Part shown: positions 8,591 through 17,310 of the stretch, piece by piece
How the letters are laid out: the number at the start of each line of letters is the position of its first letter
How positions within the stretch are numbered: the stretch's first letter is position 1
DNA from: Janthinobacterium sp. FW305-129
GTDB lineage: Bacteria; Pseudomonadota; Gammaproteobacteria; Burkholderiales; Burkholderiaceae_D
Direction: 5' to 3'
DNA: 44,684 nucleotides
NCBI RefSeq assembly: GCF_020858115.1
Contig: NZ_JACYMM010000021.1
Coordinates: forward strand, 1-44,684
Program-made: the position numbers and the translations under genes
The notes under the pieces: generated by a model
Seen by the model: the letters and a program-made list of their open reading frames with translations, nothing else
Databases searched by the model: none
Told to the model about the DNA's origin: nothing

Positions 8591-8698
8591 TGACCCAGCC
8601 TGCTGCGCGTCGATATAGGCGGCTTGCGATGCTCACCGTACTTTAGTACGGTTGCGCTTCTGGGCCGCCTCTCCCTTCCGCTCGCTACGGCTGGGTCA
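8591..8698. repeat. Long imperfect palindrome with GTAC-TTTA-GTAC core
   Basis: TGACCCAGCC (8591-8600) pairs with GGCTGGGTCA (8689-8698). Inside it GGCGGC pairs with GCCGCC, and CACCGTAC-TTTA-GTACGGT forms the centre. The element follows the cstA-ybdD operon and resembles the element at 23678-23780 in size and core. It may act as a terminator or be a mobile palindromic repeat. Confidence 0.6.
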
Positions 8699-8723
8699 TG
8701 TGTTGTTGCTCAGCAATAATTTG

Positions 8724-8747
8724 AGGGCGGTCTGGTTGGGCCGCCCT
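8724..8747 (+). terminator. Hairpin, possible terminator after the cstA operon
   Basis: AGGGCGG and CCGCCCT pair around a 10-nt loop. The downstream sequence is only mildly T-rich, so termination strength is uncertain. Confidence 0.4.
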
Positions 8748-8885
8748 ATTCATTTCCTCTCTTATAAGTTCCCCTCCCCTCTCCTCCATTAGACCCACAT
8801 CAATATCGGGATGTGTCTTCGCGTCTATATTTTTCCAATAGGAATTAAATAACAGTCAACGGGCGACCGGGGAAGCAGCGAATTC

Positions 8886-11741
8886 ATGTTCAATTTCCAA
8901 CGCTCCAGCATCAGCCAGAAGCTGACCATGATCTCGGTGCTGTCGTCGGGCTGCGCGCTGCTGCTGGTGTTCGTGGCGTTTGCGCTGACTTCCGTGCTCA
9001 ACCACAAAAACGATGAAGGCAAGCAACTGCTGTCGCTGGCGGGCGTGATCGGCGCGGCCAGCGCGGCACCGATGCTGCTGGGCAAGCCGGCGCAGGCGCA
9101 GGCGGAACAGGTGCTGGCGGCACTGTCGGCGCGCGACGAGGTGGCCCAGGCGGCCCTGTTCGACAAGGGCGGGCGCCTGTTCGCCCTGTACCGCGCGCCG
9201 CAGCATGCGGACGGCCTGCCGGCACCGGAAGACATGGACCCGGCCCTGCTGGCCGACATGGCCGTGCAGCCCGTCACGCAAGGCTCGGGCACCAACCTGG
9301 CGCCCGCCATGCGCTTGTACCGGCCCGTCTACCGGCCTGGCGAGCCACAACAGATCATCGGCGCCGTGCTGATCGAGGCAGACCTGAACCATATGTGGCG
9401 CGACATCGGCCGCCATGTGGGCGCCATCGGCGGCGCCACCGTGCTGTCCTTCCTGATCGCCGTCTTCCTGGCGCGGCGCTTTAAAAGCGTGATCGCCGAA
9501 CCGATCACCAAGCTGATTGATACGGCGCAAAAAGTGTCGAGCAGCCAGACCTACAGCCACCGCATCGCGCACCAGCGCAGCGACGAGCTGGGCGTGCTGA
9601 TCGACAGTTTCAACGACATGCTGGCGCAGATCGACAGCCGCGACAGCACCCTGGCCAATTACCGCGACCAGCTCGAACGCCAGGTGGGCGTGCGCACGGC
9701 GCAGCTGGAAAAGGCCAAGGATGCGGCCGAGGCGGCCAGCCAGGCGAAGAGCGCGTTCCTTGCCACCATGAGCCATGAAATCCGCACGCCGATGAATGGC
9801 GTGCTGGGCATGACGGAATTGCTGCTGGCCAGCCCGTTGAGCCCGCAGCAGCGCCACTACACGAGCATGGTGCAGCGCTCGGGGCAGAATTTGCTGGTGA
9901 TCATCAACGACATCCTCGATTTTTCCAAGATCGAGGCGGGCAAGCTGAGCGTGGAATACATCCGCTTCAATTTCCGCGAATTGCTCGACGACATAGAACA
10001 CGTGTTCGCGCCGCAGGCGGAAGCGAAGAATATCAGCCTGGAATTCGATATCGCCTATGACATCCCCATCGCCATCTGCGGCGACCCGAACCGTTTGCGC
10101 CAGATCATCGTCAACTTGCTGGGCAACGCCATCAAGTTCACGGAAACGGGCAAGGTCACCGTGAAAGTGGAAGTGTGCAGCGAAGACGCGCCCAGCGTGG
10201 GCTTGCGCTTCGAGGTGCACGACACGGGCATCGGCGTGTCGAGCGAAGCGCAGACGCGCATCTTCGAATCGTTTTCGCAGGCGGACGGCTCGACCACGCG
10301 CAAGCACGGCGGCACGGGCCTGGGATTGACGATCTCGAAACAGCTGGTAGAGCTGATGGGCGGCACTATCGGCGTTGATAATGCTTTAACGCAAGGCTCG
10401 ATCTTCTGGTTCGAAGTAAATTTCGATAAGCGGCGGGTCGACAGCGATGACCCGTCCTTCAACCTGAAAACCACGCGAGGGTTACGCGCCTTGATCGTCG
10501 ACCACACACCCGCCACGCGCGCCGTGCTGGAGCGGCAACTGGCCAGCTGGCACATCGTCAGCGACAGCGCCGGCACGGCCAGCGACTGCCTGGGCAAGCT
10601 GCGCGCGGCCGCGCAGGCCGGCACGCCGTATGCCGTGGCCCTGCTCGACATGGAATTGCCGCGCACCAGCGGCCTGGCCCTGGCCGCCAACATCAAGAGC
10701 GACCCGCTGCTGGCCGACCTCAAGTTACTGCTGCTGAGCACGGAACAGGCGGCGGCCGACCCGGTGCAGCGGCGCGAGGCGGGCGTGGCCTACCAGCTGA
10801 TCAAGCCGGCCCGCGAATGCGATCTGTTCGACTGCATCGTCACGCCGCCGCGCGCCAGCGACAGCCTGCGCATCCATCCGCCGCACACGGCGCGCCAGGT
10901 GGGCCGGCGCCAGCGCCGCCGCGTGCTGCTGGCCGAGGACAATCCCGTCAACGTGGAAGTGGCGCTGGCCATGCTCGACAGCCTGGGCCTGGACGTGGTC
11001 TGCGCGCGCAACGGCGAAGAAGCCCTGCAGGCGGCGCAGGCCGAGGATTTCGATTTGATTTTGATGGATTGCCAGATGCCCGTGATGGATGGCTTTGCCG
11101 CCACGGCGGAAATCCGCCGCCACGAACAGCAGTGCGGCCACGCGCGCGTGCTGCCCATCGTCGCCATCACGGCCAATGCGCTGCAGGGCGACCGCGAAGC
11201 GTGCCTGGCGGCCGGCATGGACGATTACCTGAGCAAGCCGTTCACGCAGCAGGACCTGGGCCACACGATCGCGCGCTGGATTACCCTGCCGCGCGCGGCC
11301 ACCGTGCACCACAGCGAAGCGCCGCAGGAGGCGCCTCCCGAACCGCCGCCCGTGGCAACGCCGCCATCCGCCGCCGCGCCGGCGGCGCAGCCGCTGAACC
11401 GGCAGGCGCTGGAAAACATCCGCGCCCTGTCCGGCACGGATGGCGATGCGCTGCTGGAACGGGTCATCCTCGCCTTTACCGGCGAGACGCCGCGCCAGTT
11501 GAGCGCCATGCGCGAGGCGATTGCGGGCGCGGATGCGGAAGCGCTGCGCAAGGTGGCGCACAGCCTCAAGTCGGGCAGCGCCAACGTGGGCGCCGATGGC
11601 CTGGCGCAGCTGTGCAAGGAGATGGAAAAACTGGGCCGCGCCGGCAGCACCGAGGGCGCGGCCATCCTGCTGCAGCAGATGCAGCAAGCCTTCCTGGCCG
11701 TACGCGAATCGCTGAACGCCATCCTCGTGAAGGAACACTGA
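8886..11741 (+). CDS. Hybrid sensor histidine kinase (HAMP-HisKA-HATPase-REC-REC-HPt)
   Basis: A 951-residue BarA-like phosphorelay kinase. A membrane segment at ~20-37 is followed by a periplasmic CHASE8-type sensor region, a second segment at ~180-196, HAMP (~198-250), HisKA with H297 in FLATMSHEIRTPMNG, and HATPase with GNAIKFTE, DTGIG and GTGLGLTIS (~446-484). Two receiver domains follow. The first has D588 but only VDH where an acidic pair is expected, so it may be weak. The second is complete, with EDNPVN (684-689), D728 and SKPF. A Pro/Ala linker (~808-836) leads to an HPt domain with H892 in VAHSLKSGSANVG. The next gene begins after a one-base gap and encodes a GGDEF-EAL response regulator, the likely output of the relay. 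Confidence 0.93.
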   Translation: MFNFQRSSISQKLTMISVLSSGCALLLVFVAFALTSVLNHKNDEGKQLLSLAGVIGAASAAPMLLGKPAQAQAEQVLAALSARDEVAQAALFDKGGRLFALYRAPQHADGLPAPEDMDPALLADMAVQPVTQGSGTNLAPAMRLYRPVYRPGEPQQIIGAVLIEADLNHMWRDIGRHVGAIGGATVLSFLIAVFLARRFKSVIAEPITKLIDTAQKVSSSQTYSHRIAHQRSDELGVLIDSFNDMLAQIDSRDSTLANYRDQLERQVGVRTAQLEKAKDAAEAASQAKSAFLATMSHEIRTPMNGVLGMTELLLASPLSPQQRHYTSMVQRSGQNLLVIINDILDFSKIEAGKLSVEYIRFNFRELLDDIEHVFAPQAEAKNISLEFDIAYDIPIAICGDPNRLRQIIVNLLGNAIKFTETGKVTVKVEVCSEDAPSVGLRFEVHDTGIGVSSEAQTRIFESFSQADGSTTRKHGGTGLGLTISKQLVELMGGTIGVDNALTQGSIFWFEVNFDKRRVDSDDPSFNLKTTRGLRALIVDHTPATRAVLERQLASWHIVSDSAGTASDCLGKLRAAAQAGTPYAVALLDMELPRTSGLALAANIKSDPLLADLKLLLLSTEQAAADPVQRREAGVAYQLIKPARECDLFDCIVTPPRASDSLRIHPPHTARQVGRRQRRRVLLAEDNPVNVEVALAMLDSLGLDVVCARNGEEALQAAQAEDFDLILMDCQMPVMDGFAATAEIRRHEQQCGHARVLPIVAITANALQGDREACLAAGMDDYLSKPFTQQDLGHTIARWITLPRAATVHHSEAPQEAPPEPPPVATPPSAAAPAAQPLNRQALENIRALSGTDGDALLERVILAFTGETPRQLSAMREAIAGADAEALRKVAHSLKSGSANVGADGLAQLCKEMEKLGRAGSTEGAAILLQQMQQAFLAVRESLNAILVKEH

Positions 11742-11742
11742 C

Positions 11743-13902
11743 ATGACAGCGCCCCTCTCCCCTCCCCGCGGCCTGGTGCTGGTGGCCGACGACGATCCCG
11801 TGATGCGCTTGCTGATGCGGCAAATGCTCACGCAAGTGGGCCTGGACGTGATCGAGGCCGAAGACGGCGTGCAGGCACTGGCCAGCTACAAGCACAGCGG
11901 ACCCGACCTGGTCATGCTCGACGTCGACATGCCCGCCATGGACGGCTTTGCCGTGTGCCGCGAAATCCGCCACCAGGAAGTGGGCGGCACGGTGCCCATC
12001 ATCATGGTCACGGGCGGCGACGAACTGGAAGCCGTCACGCACGCCTACGAGGTGGGCGCCACGGACTTCATTTCCAAGCCCATCAACTGGCCCATCCTGG
12101 GACACCGCGTGCTGTACGTGCTGCGCGCCAGCGACGCCATCGCCCGCCTGCGCATCGCCGATGCGCACAACCGCGCCGTGCTGGCCGCCATCCCCGACAC
12201 CTTCTTCCGCCTGAACCGCGAAGGCTTTTATCTCGACTATGAACAGGGGCATGACGCCAGCGCCGGCTTTTCCCTCAGCGACTGCGTGGGCAGCCATATC
12301 CGCGACGTGCTGCCGCCCGAAATCGCCGCGCGCCTGCTCGATAAGGCGCACGCCGTGCTGGCCACGCAGCATATCGGCTCCGTCGACTACACGCTCACGC
12401 ACGAAGACAGCACGCGCCATTTCGAGGCGCGCCTGGTGGCGACGGGGGCCGACGAGGTGCTGGGCCTGGTGCGCGACATCAGCGAGCGCAAGCGCACCGA
12501 GGAACAGATCCGCCGCCTCGCCTATTGCGACAGCCTGACGGGCATCCCCAACCGCCAGGCATTCCTGGAAACCCTGGAACGGGAACTGCTGCGTTCGAAA
12601 GAACACGACAAGAAATTCGCCGTGCTGTTCATGGACCTCGACGCCTTCAAGCGCATCAACGACACCCTGGGCCACGACGTGGGCGACCATTTGCTCAAGG
12701 TGGTGTCCGAGCGCCTGCGCGAAACCATCCGCCCCAGCGACCTGGTGCTGCGCGCCGAGCACGAGTTCGGGCCCAGCTCCGGCGGCAGCAACCTGGCGCG
12801 CCTGGGCGGCGACGAATTCACGATTCTGATCCCCGACCTGGAACGCGTGGAAGATGCGCTGAACGTGGCGCACCGCGTAAAAGAAGCCATGCGCCGGCCC
12901 TTCATGATCGAGGGGCACGAGATTTTCGTCACGGCCAGCATCGGCATCTCGCTGTATCCGGAAGATGGCGAGGACTGCAACTCGCTGCTCAAATACGCGG
13001 ACACGGCCATGTACCACGCGAAGAACTGCGGCAAGAACAACGCCAAGCTGTACAGTTCCTCGCTGACGATGGAAATCATGAGCCACGTCAAGATGGAAGT
13101 GGGCTTGCGCAAAGCGTTACAGAACAACGAGCTGTATCTGCTGTACCAGCCGCAGATCGACGTGCCCAGCACGCAGATCGTCGGCGTGGAAGCGCTGGTC
13201 CGCTGGCGCCATCCCGAGCGGGGCATCATTTCGCCCACGGAATTCATCCCGCTGGCCGAGGAGACGGGGCTGATCGTGCCCATCGGCGAATGGGTGCTGC
13301 GCACGGCGTGCAACCAGGCCAAGGCGTGGCAAAACGATGGCGGACGCGCCATCCGCATGGCCGTCAACCTGTCGGCCAAACAATTCAAGGATGAAAACCT
13401 GATGCAGATCGTGCTGTCGGCCCTGGCCGACACGGGCCTCGACGCGCGGCTGCTGGAACTGGAATTGACGGAAGGGACGTTGATGGACGATGCGCGCGCC
13501 ACCATGGTGACCCTGGAGCAATTGCGCGGCATCGGCGTCTACCTGTCCATCGACGACTTCGGCACGGGATACTCGTCGATGAATTATTTGAAACGCTTCG
13601 ACGTGCGGGCCTTAAAGATCGACAAGAGTTTTATTGCCGGCTTGCCGCAGGATACGGAAAACGCGGCCATCACGCGCGCCATCATCGCCATGGCGCACGG
13701 CTTGAAGATGGTGGTGGTGGCCGAGGGCGTGGAAACGGACGAGCAGCTGGTGATGCTGGAAGAATACGGCTGCGACATGGCCCAGGGATACTTTTTAGGC
13801 CACCCGTCGCCGCACGACACGATCACGGCCATGCTGGCCAGGCAGACGGGCCAGCTGGCCAGCCTGGAAACTAGAGCACTTCGAAGGCAAGGATTTGCGT
13901 GA
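11743..13902 (+). CDS. Response regulator with PAS, GGDEF and EAL domains
   Basis: A 719-residue cytosolic c-di-GMP regulator. REC (~10-128) has DDD (16-18), phospho-acceptor D60 and K112. PAS-like sequence spans ~140-250. GGDEF (~257-440) has an intact GGDEF at 355-359. EAL (~445-700) has EALVRW (483-488), a DDFGTGYSS loop and AEGVET. The RPSD tetrad (330-333) that would normally be the inhibitory site is separated from GGDEF by 21 residues, not five, because of an inserted Gly/Ser-containing segment. Product inhibition may therefore be altered. The gene lies one base behind the hybrid kinase, suggesting that phosphorelay controls c-di-GMP turnover. Its 3' end overlaps the convergent gene by 32 bases. 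Confidence 0.93.
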   Translation: MTAPLSPPRGLVLVADDDPVMRLLMRQMLTQVGLDVIEAEDGVQALASYKHSGPDLVMLDVDMPAMDGFAVCREIRHQEVGGTVPIIMVTGGDELEAVTHAYEVGATDFISKPINWPILGHRVLYVLRASDAIARLRIADAHNRAVLAAIPDTFFRLNREGFYLDYEQGHDASAGFSLSDCVGSHIRDVLPPEIAARLLDKAHAVLATQHIGSVDYTLTHEDSTRHFEARLVATGADEVLGLVRDISERKRTEEQIRRLAYCDSLTGIPNRQAFLETLERELLRSKEHDKKFAVLFMDLDAFKRINDTLGHDVGDHLLKVVSERLRETIRPSDLVLRAEHEFGPSSGGSNLARLGGDEFTILIPDLERVEDALNVAHRVKEAMRRPFMIEGHEIFVTASIGISLYPEDGEDCNSLLKYADTAMYHAKNCGKNNAKLYSSSLTMEIMSHVKMEVGLRKALQNNELYLLYQPQIDVPSTQIVGVEALVRWRHPERGIISPTEFIPLAEETGLIVPIGEWVLRTACNQAKAWQNDGGRAIRMAVNLSAKQFKDENLMQIVLSALADTGLDARLLELELTEGTLMDDARATMVTLEQLRGIGVYLSIDDFGTGYSSMNYLKRFDVRALKIDKSFIAGLPQDTENAAITRAIIAMAHGLKMVVVAEGVETDEQLVMLEEYGCDMAQGYFLGHPSPHDTITAMLARQTGQLASLETRALRRQGFA

Positions 13903-15013
13903 CTTGCTGCGGATTAAAATTATCGTCAGAAATCATCACCAGGCTGCGGCGGCCGTTCGCCAGGCGCGGGCCCCAGCTGATGCCTTCGATATTGTCGACC
14001 CGGGACAGGCCGATCTTTTCCAGGTCCAGCAGCAGGCGCTTGCGCGCCGGCACATAGCTTGCGCCCGCCAGGGCGGGGATGGCCTGGATGTCGGTGGCGC
14101 CATCCGTTTCCATCGCGTAGATGCGCACGTGGTTCGTGTACAGGCCGTTCGCGTTGGCCACGCCGGCCCGCTCCACCACCAGCACCTGATGGCCGTTGAC
14201 GGCGAGGATTTCCGACACGCCATTGTCCGCTTCGCGCCCCGGCGCGGGCCGCGACGCCACCGGCTCGATCGGATACGCATACTGGCCCAGCACGGTGCCG
14301 GCGCGGTCCAGGCGCGTGATGCGCACCACGGAACCGCGATCTGGCGTGGCCAGCGGGCCATCCTGGTACAGGGCCGCTTCCATGCCCAGCCACAGGCTCT
14401 TGCCGTCCGACGAGAACGACAGCGCCTCGAAGCTCATGTTGTTGCGCGAACCGATTTCTTCCTTCGAGACATTGAACATGGCGGGCGTGGGCAAGGTAGC
14501 CAGATACTTGCCATCGCGATCCGCGTGGCGCACGAACGGGTGCAAGCCCACCTTGCGGTTGCCTTCGCTGCCATACCACAGGCTGCCGTCCCGCGGATCG
14601 ACGCGGATGGTTTCGATGTCGGGCACCTGCTCGCCCCGGTCCAGCTTTGCATGGGCCAGGTTCGGATAGCGGCTGCCGTCGGGCTGCGTGAAGAAATGCA
14701 CGCTGTTGAAGGTCACGGCAGAGAATGCCGTGCTGTCGTAGCTGAGCGTGGCGCGGTAAAAGCGGGCCGGATTGATTTCCGAGCGGTCGTCGCTTTCCAT
14801 CACCCAGGTATTGCTGGCCGCATCGTAGTCGATGCCGGACAAGCCGCCCACCGTGGTGCCCTCGAACGCGTATTTGAGCGCAATGCGCTGCTCGCCGATC
14901 AGGCGCAGGCCGGCAATCGGCGCGTCGTGGGGGAAGCTGGCACAGGCGGAGAGGAGGATGGCGGCGGACGCCAGGGCAAGCGCGGTGCGCGCGCGGTGGA
15001 ACGGTTGAGGCAT
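13871..15013 (-). CDS. Esterase-like/phytase-like family lipoprotein
   Basis: A 380-residue exported protein. The N-terminus has a basic and then hydrophobic signal with lipobox LLSAC, so it is probably a lipoprotein. The rest reads as a beta-propeller of the 'esterase-like activity of phytase' family: GGLSGIDYDAASNTWVMESDD near the start, then IETIRVDPRDGSLWYGSEGN, NMSFEALSFSSDGKSLW and NIEGISWGP. Enzymatic activity of this family is largely inferred, so substrate is unknown. The start at 15013 is chosen because the signal peptide begins there; 11 extra in-frame residues upstream are not needed. The last 32 bases overlap the end of the convergent response-regulator gene. Confidence 0.85.
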   Translation of the reverse strand: MPQPFHRARTALALASAAILLSACASFPHDAPIAGLRLIGEQRIALKYAFEGTTVGGLSGIDYDAASNTWVMESDDRSEINPARFYRATLSYDSTAFSAVTFNSVHFFTQPDGSRYPNLAHAKLDRGEQVPDIETIRVDPRDGSLWYGSEGNRKVGLHPFVRHADRDGKYLATLPTPAMFNVSKEEIGSRNNMSFEALSFSSDGKSLWLGMEAALYQDGPLATPDRGSVVRITRLDRAGTVLGQYAYPIEPVASRPAPGREADNGVSEILAVNGHQVLVVERAGVANANGLYTNHVRIYAMETDGATDIQAIPALAGASYVPARKRLLLDLEKIGLSRVDNIEGISWGPRLANGRRSLVMISDDNFNPQQVTQILAFEVL

Positions 15014-15050
15014 GCTGATTCCGAAATTAATTGAACCCAGAAACAAAAGC

Positions 15051-15079
15051 TGGGGTCAGACCCGACGGGCCTGACCCCA
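15051..15079 (-). terminator. Palindrome/terminator after the CoA-transferase gene
   Basis: TGGGGTCAG and CTGACCCCA form the arms of a strong hairpin, with inner GACC/GGGC partial pairing. On the minus strand it lies just downstream of the CoA-transferase stop and is followed by a T-rich stretch. It resembles the palindrome at 20069-20095 (shared GGGGTC...GACCCC ends), so it may be a repeated element used as a terminator. Confidence 0.6.
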
Positions 15080-15084
15080 AAAAA

Positions 15085-16302
15085 TTACACCACCCCATCG
15101 GCCTTCAGTTGCGCGATGGCGGCGGCGTCATAGCCGAGCGACGCCAGCACCTCGTCGTTGTGCTGGCCCAGGGCCGGCCCCAGCCACTGCGTCTTGCCCG
15201 GCGTGGCGGACAGTTTCGGGCTGATGGCGGGCAATTTGACGGGCGTGCCGTCGGCAAAGTGGTGCTGTTCGAACATGTTGCGGGCGAGAAACTGCGGATC
15301 GCTCATCATGTCGCGCACGGAGTAAATCTTCCCGGCGGGGACGTCTGCCGCCGTCAAGACGGCCAGCGCGCTGTCTATCGTGTGCGTGGCGCACCAGGCG
15401 CCGATGGCGTCGTCGATTTCCTGCGTGCGCGCCACCCGGCCGTCATTGCGCGCCAGCTGCGGGTCGCCCGCCATGTCGATGCGGCCCATGGCCAGCATCA
15501 AGCGCTTGAAGATGGCGTCGCCGTTGCCGGCAATCACGATGTTTTCGCCGTCGCCCGTCGTGTAGGTATTCGAGGGCACGATGCCGGGCAGCGAGCCGCC
15601 CGTGCGCTCGCGCACGACGCCCGCCTGGTCGTATTCGGGCACCAGCGACTCCATCAGGTTGAACACGGATTCATACAGGGCCACATCGACCATCTGCCCT
15701 TCCCCGCCGTCCCGGCCGCCCGTCACGTCGCGGTGGCGCAGCGCCATCATGGCGCCGATCACGCCGTGCAGGGCCGCCACCGAGTCGCCTATCGACACGC
15801 CGACGCGCACGGGCGGGCGGTCGGCAAAGCCGGACACATAGCGCAAGCCGCCCATCGACTCGCCGATGGCGCCGAAACCGGGCAAGTCCTTCATCGGTCC
15901 CGTCTGGCCAAAGCCGGACAGGCGCACCATGATCAGCGACGGCTTTTCCTTTTTCAGCTGCTCATAGCCGAGGTCCCACTTTTCCAGCACGCCGGGACGG
16001 TAGTTCTCGATGATGATGTCCGCTTCCAGGGCCAACTGGCGCGCGATGGCCCGGCCCTCGGGCGTCTTCAGGTTCAGGGTCAGACTTTTCTTGTTGCGCG
16101 CCTGCACCGACCACCACAGGGACGTGCCATCTTTCAGCACGCGCCAGGTACGGATGGGGTCGCCGCCATCGGGCGACTCGATCTTGATCACGTCGGCGCC
16201 GAATTCGGCCAGCATGCGGGCGCAGAACGGCCCCGCGATCAGGGTGCCCAGTTCCAGGACTTTGATGCCCGTCAAAGGACCAGCCGACGTTTTTTCTTGC
16301 AT
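15085..16302 (-). CDS. CaiB/BaiF family (class III) CoA-transferase
   Basis: A 405-residue cytosolic enzyme that should move CoA between carboxylic acids. Family hallmarks include GIKVLELGTLIAGPFC, MLAEFGADVIKIESP, LNLKTPEGRAIARQLALEAD, ENYRPGVLEKW and a catalytic aspartate in MVDVALYESVF. Full length for the family. Substrate cannot be told from sequence: formyl-, succinyl-, and other dicarboxylyl-CoA transferases share these motifs. It begins three bases after the recR stop, so it is probably co-transcribed with recR, with no obvious functional link. Confidence 0.9.
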   Translation of the reverse strand: MQEKTSAGPLTGIKVLELGTLIAGPFCARMLAEFGADVIKIESPDGGDPIRTWRVLKDGTSLWWSVQARNKKSLTLNLKTPEGRAIARQLALEADIIIENYRPGVLEKWDLGYEQLKKEKPSLIMVRLSGFGQTGPMKDLPGFGAIGESMGGLRYVSGFADRPPVRVGVSIGDSVAALHGVIGAMMALRHRDVTGGRDGGEGQMVDVALYESVFNLMESLVPEYDQAGVVRERTGGSLPGIVPSNTYTTGDGENIVIAGNGDAIFKRLMLAMGRIDMAGDPQLARNDGRVARTQEIDDAIGAWCATHTIDSALAVLTAADVPAGKIYSVRDMMSDPQFLARNMFEQHHFADGTPVKLPAISPKLSATPGKTQWLGPALGQHNDEVLASLGYDAAAIAQLKADGVV

Positions 16303-16305
16303 GAT

Positions 16306-16896
16306 TTAGGTTGCCCTGCGGTCGAGCATCGCGCGGGCAATCGTGCCCGCGTCGACGTATTCCAGTTCGCCGCCCACGGGCACGCCGCGGGCCAGGCGGC
16401 TCACGCGCAAGCCCCGCGCCTTCAGCATTTCGCTGATGTAATGGGCCGTCGCTTCGCCTTCATTCGTGAAATTGGTGGCCAGCACCACTTCATTGACCAC
16501 GCCATCGTTGGCGCGGTTCAGCAATTTTTCGAGGTGGATATCTTTCGGGCCGATGCCGTCCAGCGGAGAGAGCCGTCCCATGAGGACGAAATACAGGCCC
16601 TTGTAGGTGAGCGTCTGCTCGATCATCAGCTGGTCGGCGGGTGTTTCCACCACGCACAGCAAGCGCTTGTCGCGCTCTTCGTCGAGACAGGTCTCGCACA
16701 CTTCATGTTCGGTAAAGGTATTGCACAGGCCGCAGTGATGCACGGCATCGACGGCCTGGAACAGGGCGCGCGACAGCATGGCCGCGCCTTCCCTATCGTG
16801 CTGCAACAAATGAAACGCCATCCGCTGCGCCGACTTGGGGCCGACGCCGGGCAGGCGCCGCAGCGCCTCGGTCAAGAATTCAAGCGACTTTGACAT
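16306..16896 (-). CDS. recR: Recombination mediator protein RecR
   Basis: A 196-residue DNA-repair protein that acts with RecF/RecO to load RecA at gaps. It shows the N-terminal helix-hairpin-helix (RRLPGVGPKSAQRMAFHLL), a four-cysteine zinc motif (CGLC...CETC, ~55-70), and a Toprim domain with VVETPAD and a C-terminal RLARGVPVGGELEYVD. Normal length. It follows ybaB after 47 bases, in the common dnaX-ybaB-recR order. Confidence 0.97.
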   Translation of the reverse strand: MSKSLEFLTEALRRLPGVGPKSAQRMAFHLLQHDREGAAMLSRALFQAVDAVHHCGLCNTFTEHEVCETCLDEERDKRLLCVVETPADQLMIEQTLTYKGLYFVLMGRLSPLDGIGPKDIHLEKLLNRANDGVVNEVVLATNFTNEGEATAHYISEMLKARGLRVSRLARGVPVGGELEYVDAGTIARAMLDRRAT

Positions 16897-16943
16897 GGAT
16901 CAACCCTGCCCAGTGCCACAGATCGAGCGCATGCGGTGTTGCA

Positions 16944-17270
16944 TCAGAATGGCATTTTGAAGCCGGCTGGCAAGTTCATGCCGCCGGTCAAGCCTGCCAT
17001 TTTTTCCGCGGACGTCGCTTCCGCCTTGCGCACGGCGTCGTTGAAGGCAGCGGCCACCAGGTCTTCCAGCATGTCCTTGTCGTCGGCCAGCAGCGACGGG
17101 TCGATGGACACGCGCTTGACGTCGTTCTTGCACGTCATGACGATTTTCACCAGGCCGGCGCCGGACTGGCCTTCCACTTCCACCAGCGCCAGTTGTTCCT
17201 GGGCCTTTTTCATGTTGTCTTGCATTGCTTGCGCCTGCTTCATCAGGCCAGCCAGTTGATTTTTCATCAT
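16944..17270 (-). CDS. ybaB: YbaB/EbfC nucleoid-associated protein
   Basis: A 108-residue DNA-binding protein of the YbaB/EbfC family, which binds as a dimer and helps organise the nucleoid. Its start (MMKNQLAGLMKQAQAMQDNM) and middle (VEVEGQSGAGLVKIVMTCKND) are typical. It lies 40 bases downstream of dnaX and upstream of recR, the conserved arrangement. Confidence 0.96.
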   Translation of the reverse strand: MMKNQLAGLMKQAQAMQDNMKKAQEQLALVEVEGQSGAGLVKIVMTCKNDVKRVSIDPSLLADDKDMLEDLVAAAFNDAVRKAEATSAEKMAGLTGGMNLPAGFKMPF

Positions 17271-17310
17271 AAGAATGCTCCGTTAATTCAGTTTGTGAGT
17301 GTGTTAATCA

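Noticed and set aside
15031..16893. 620-codon plus-strand frame spanning the CoA-transferase and recR
   Set aside because: It covers two real minus-strand genes and their gap and has shadow composition.
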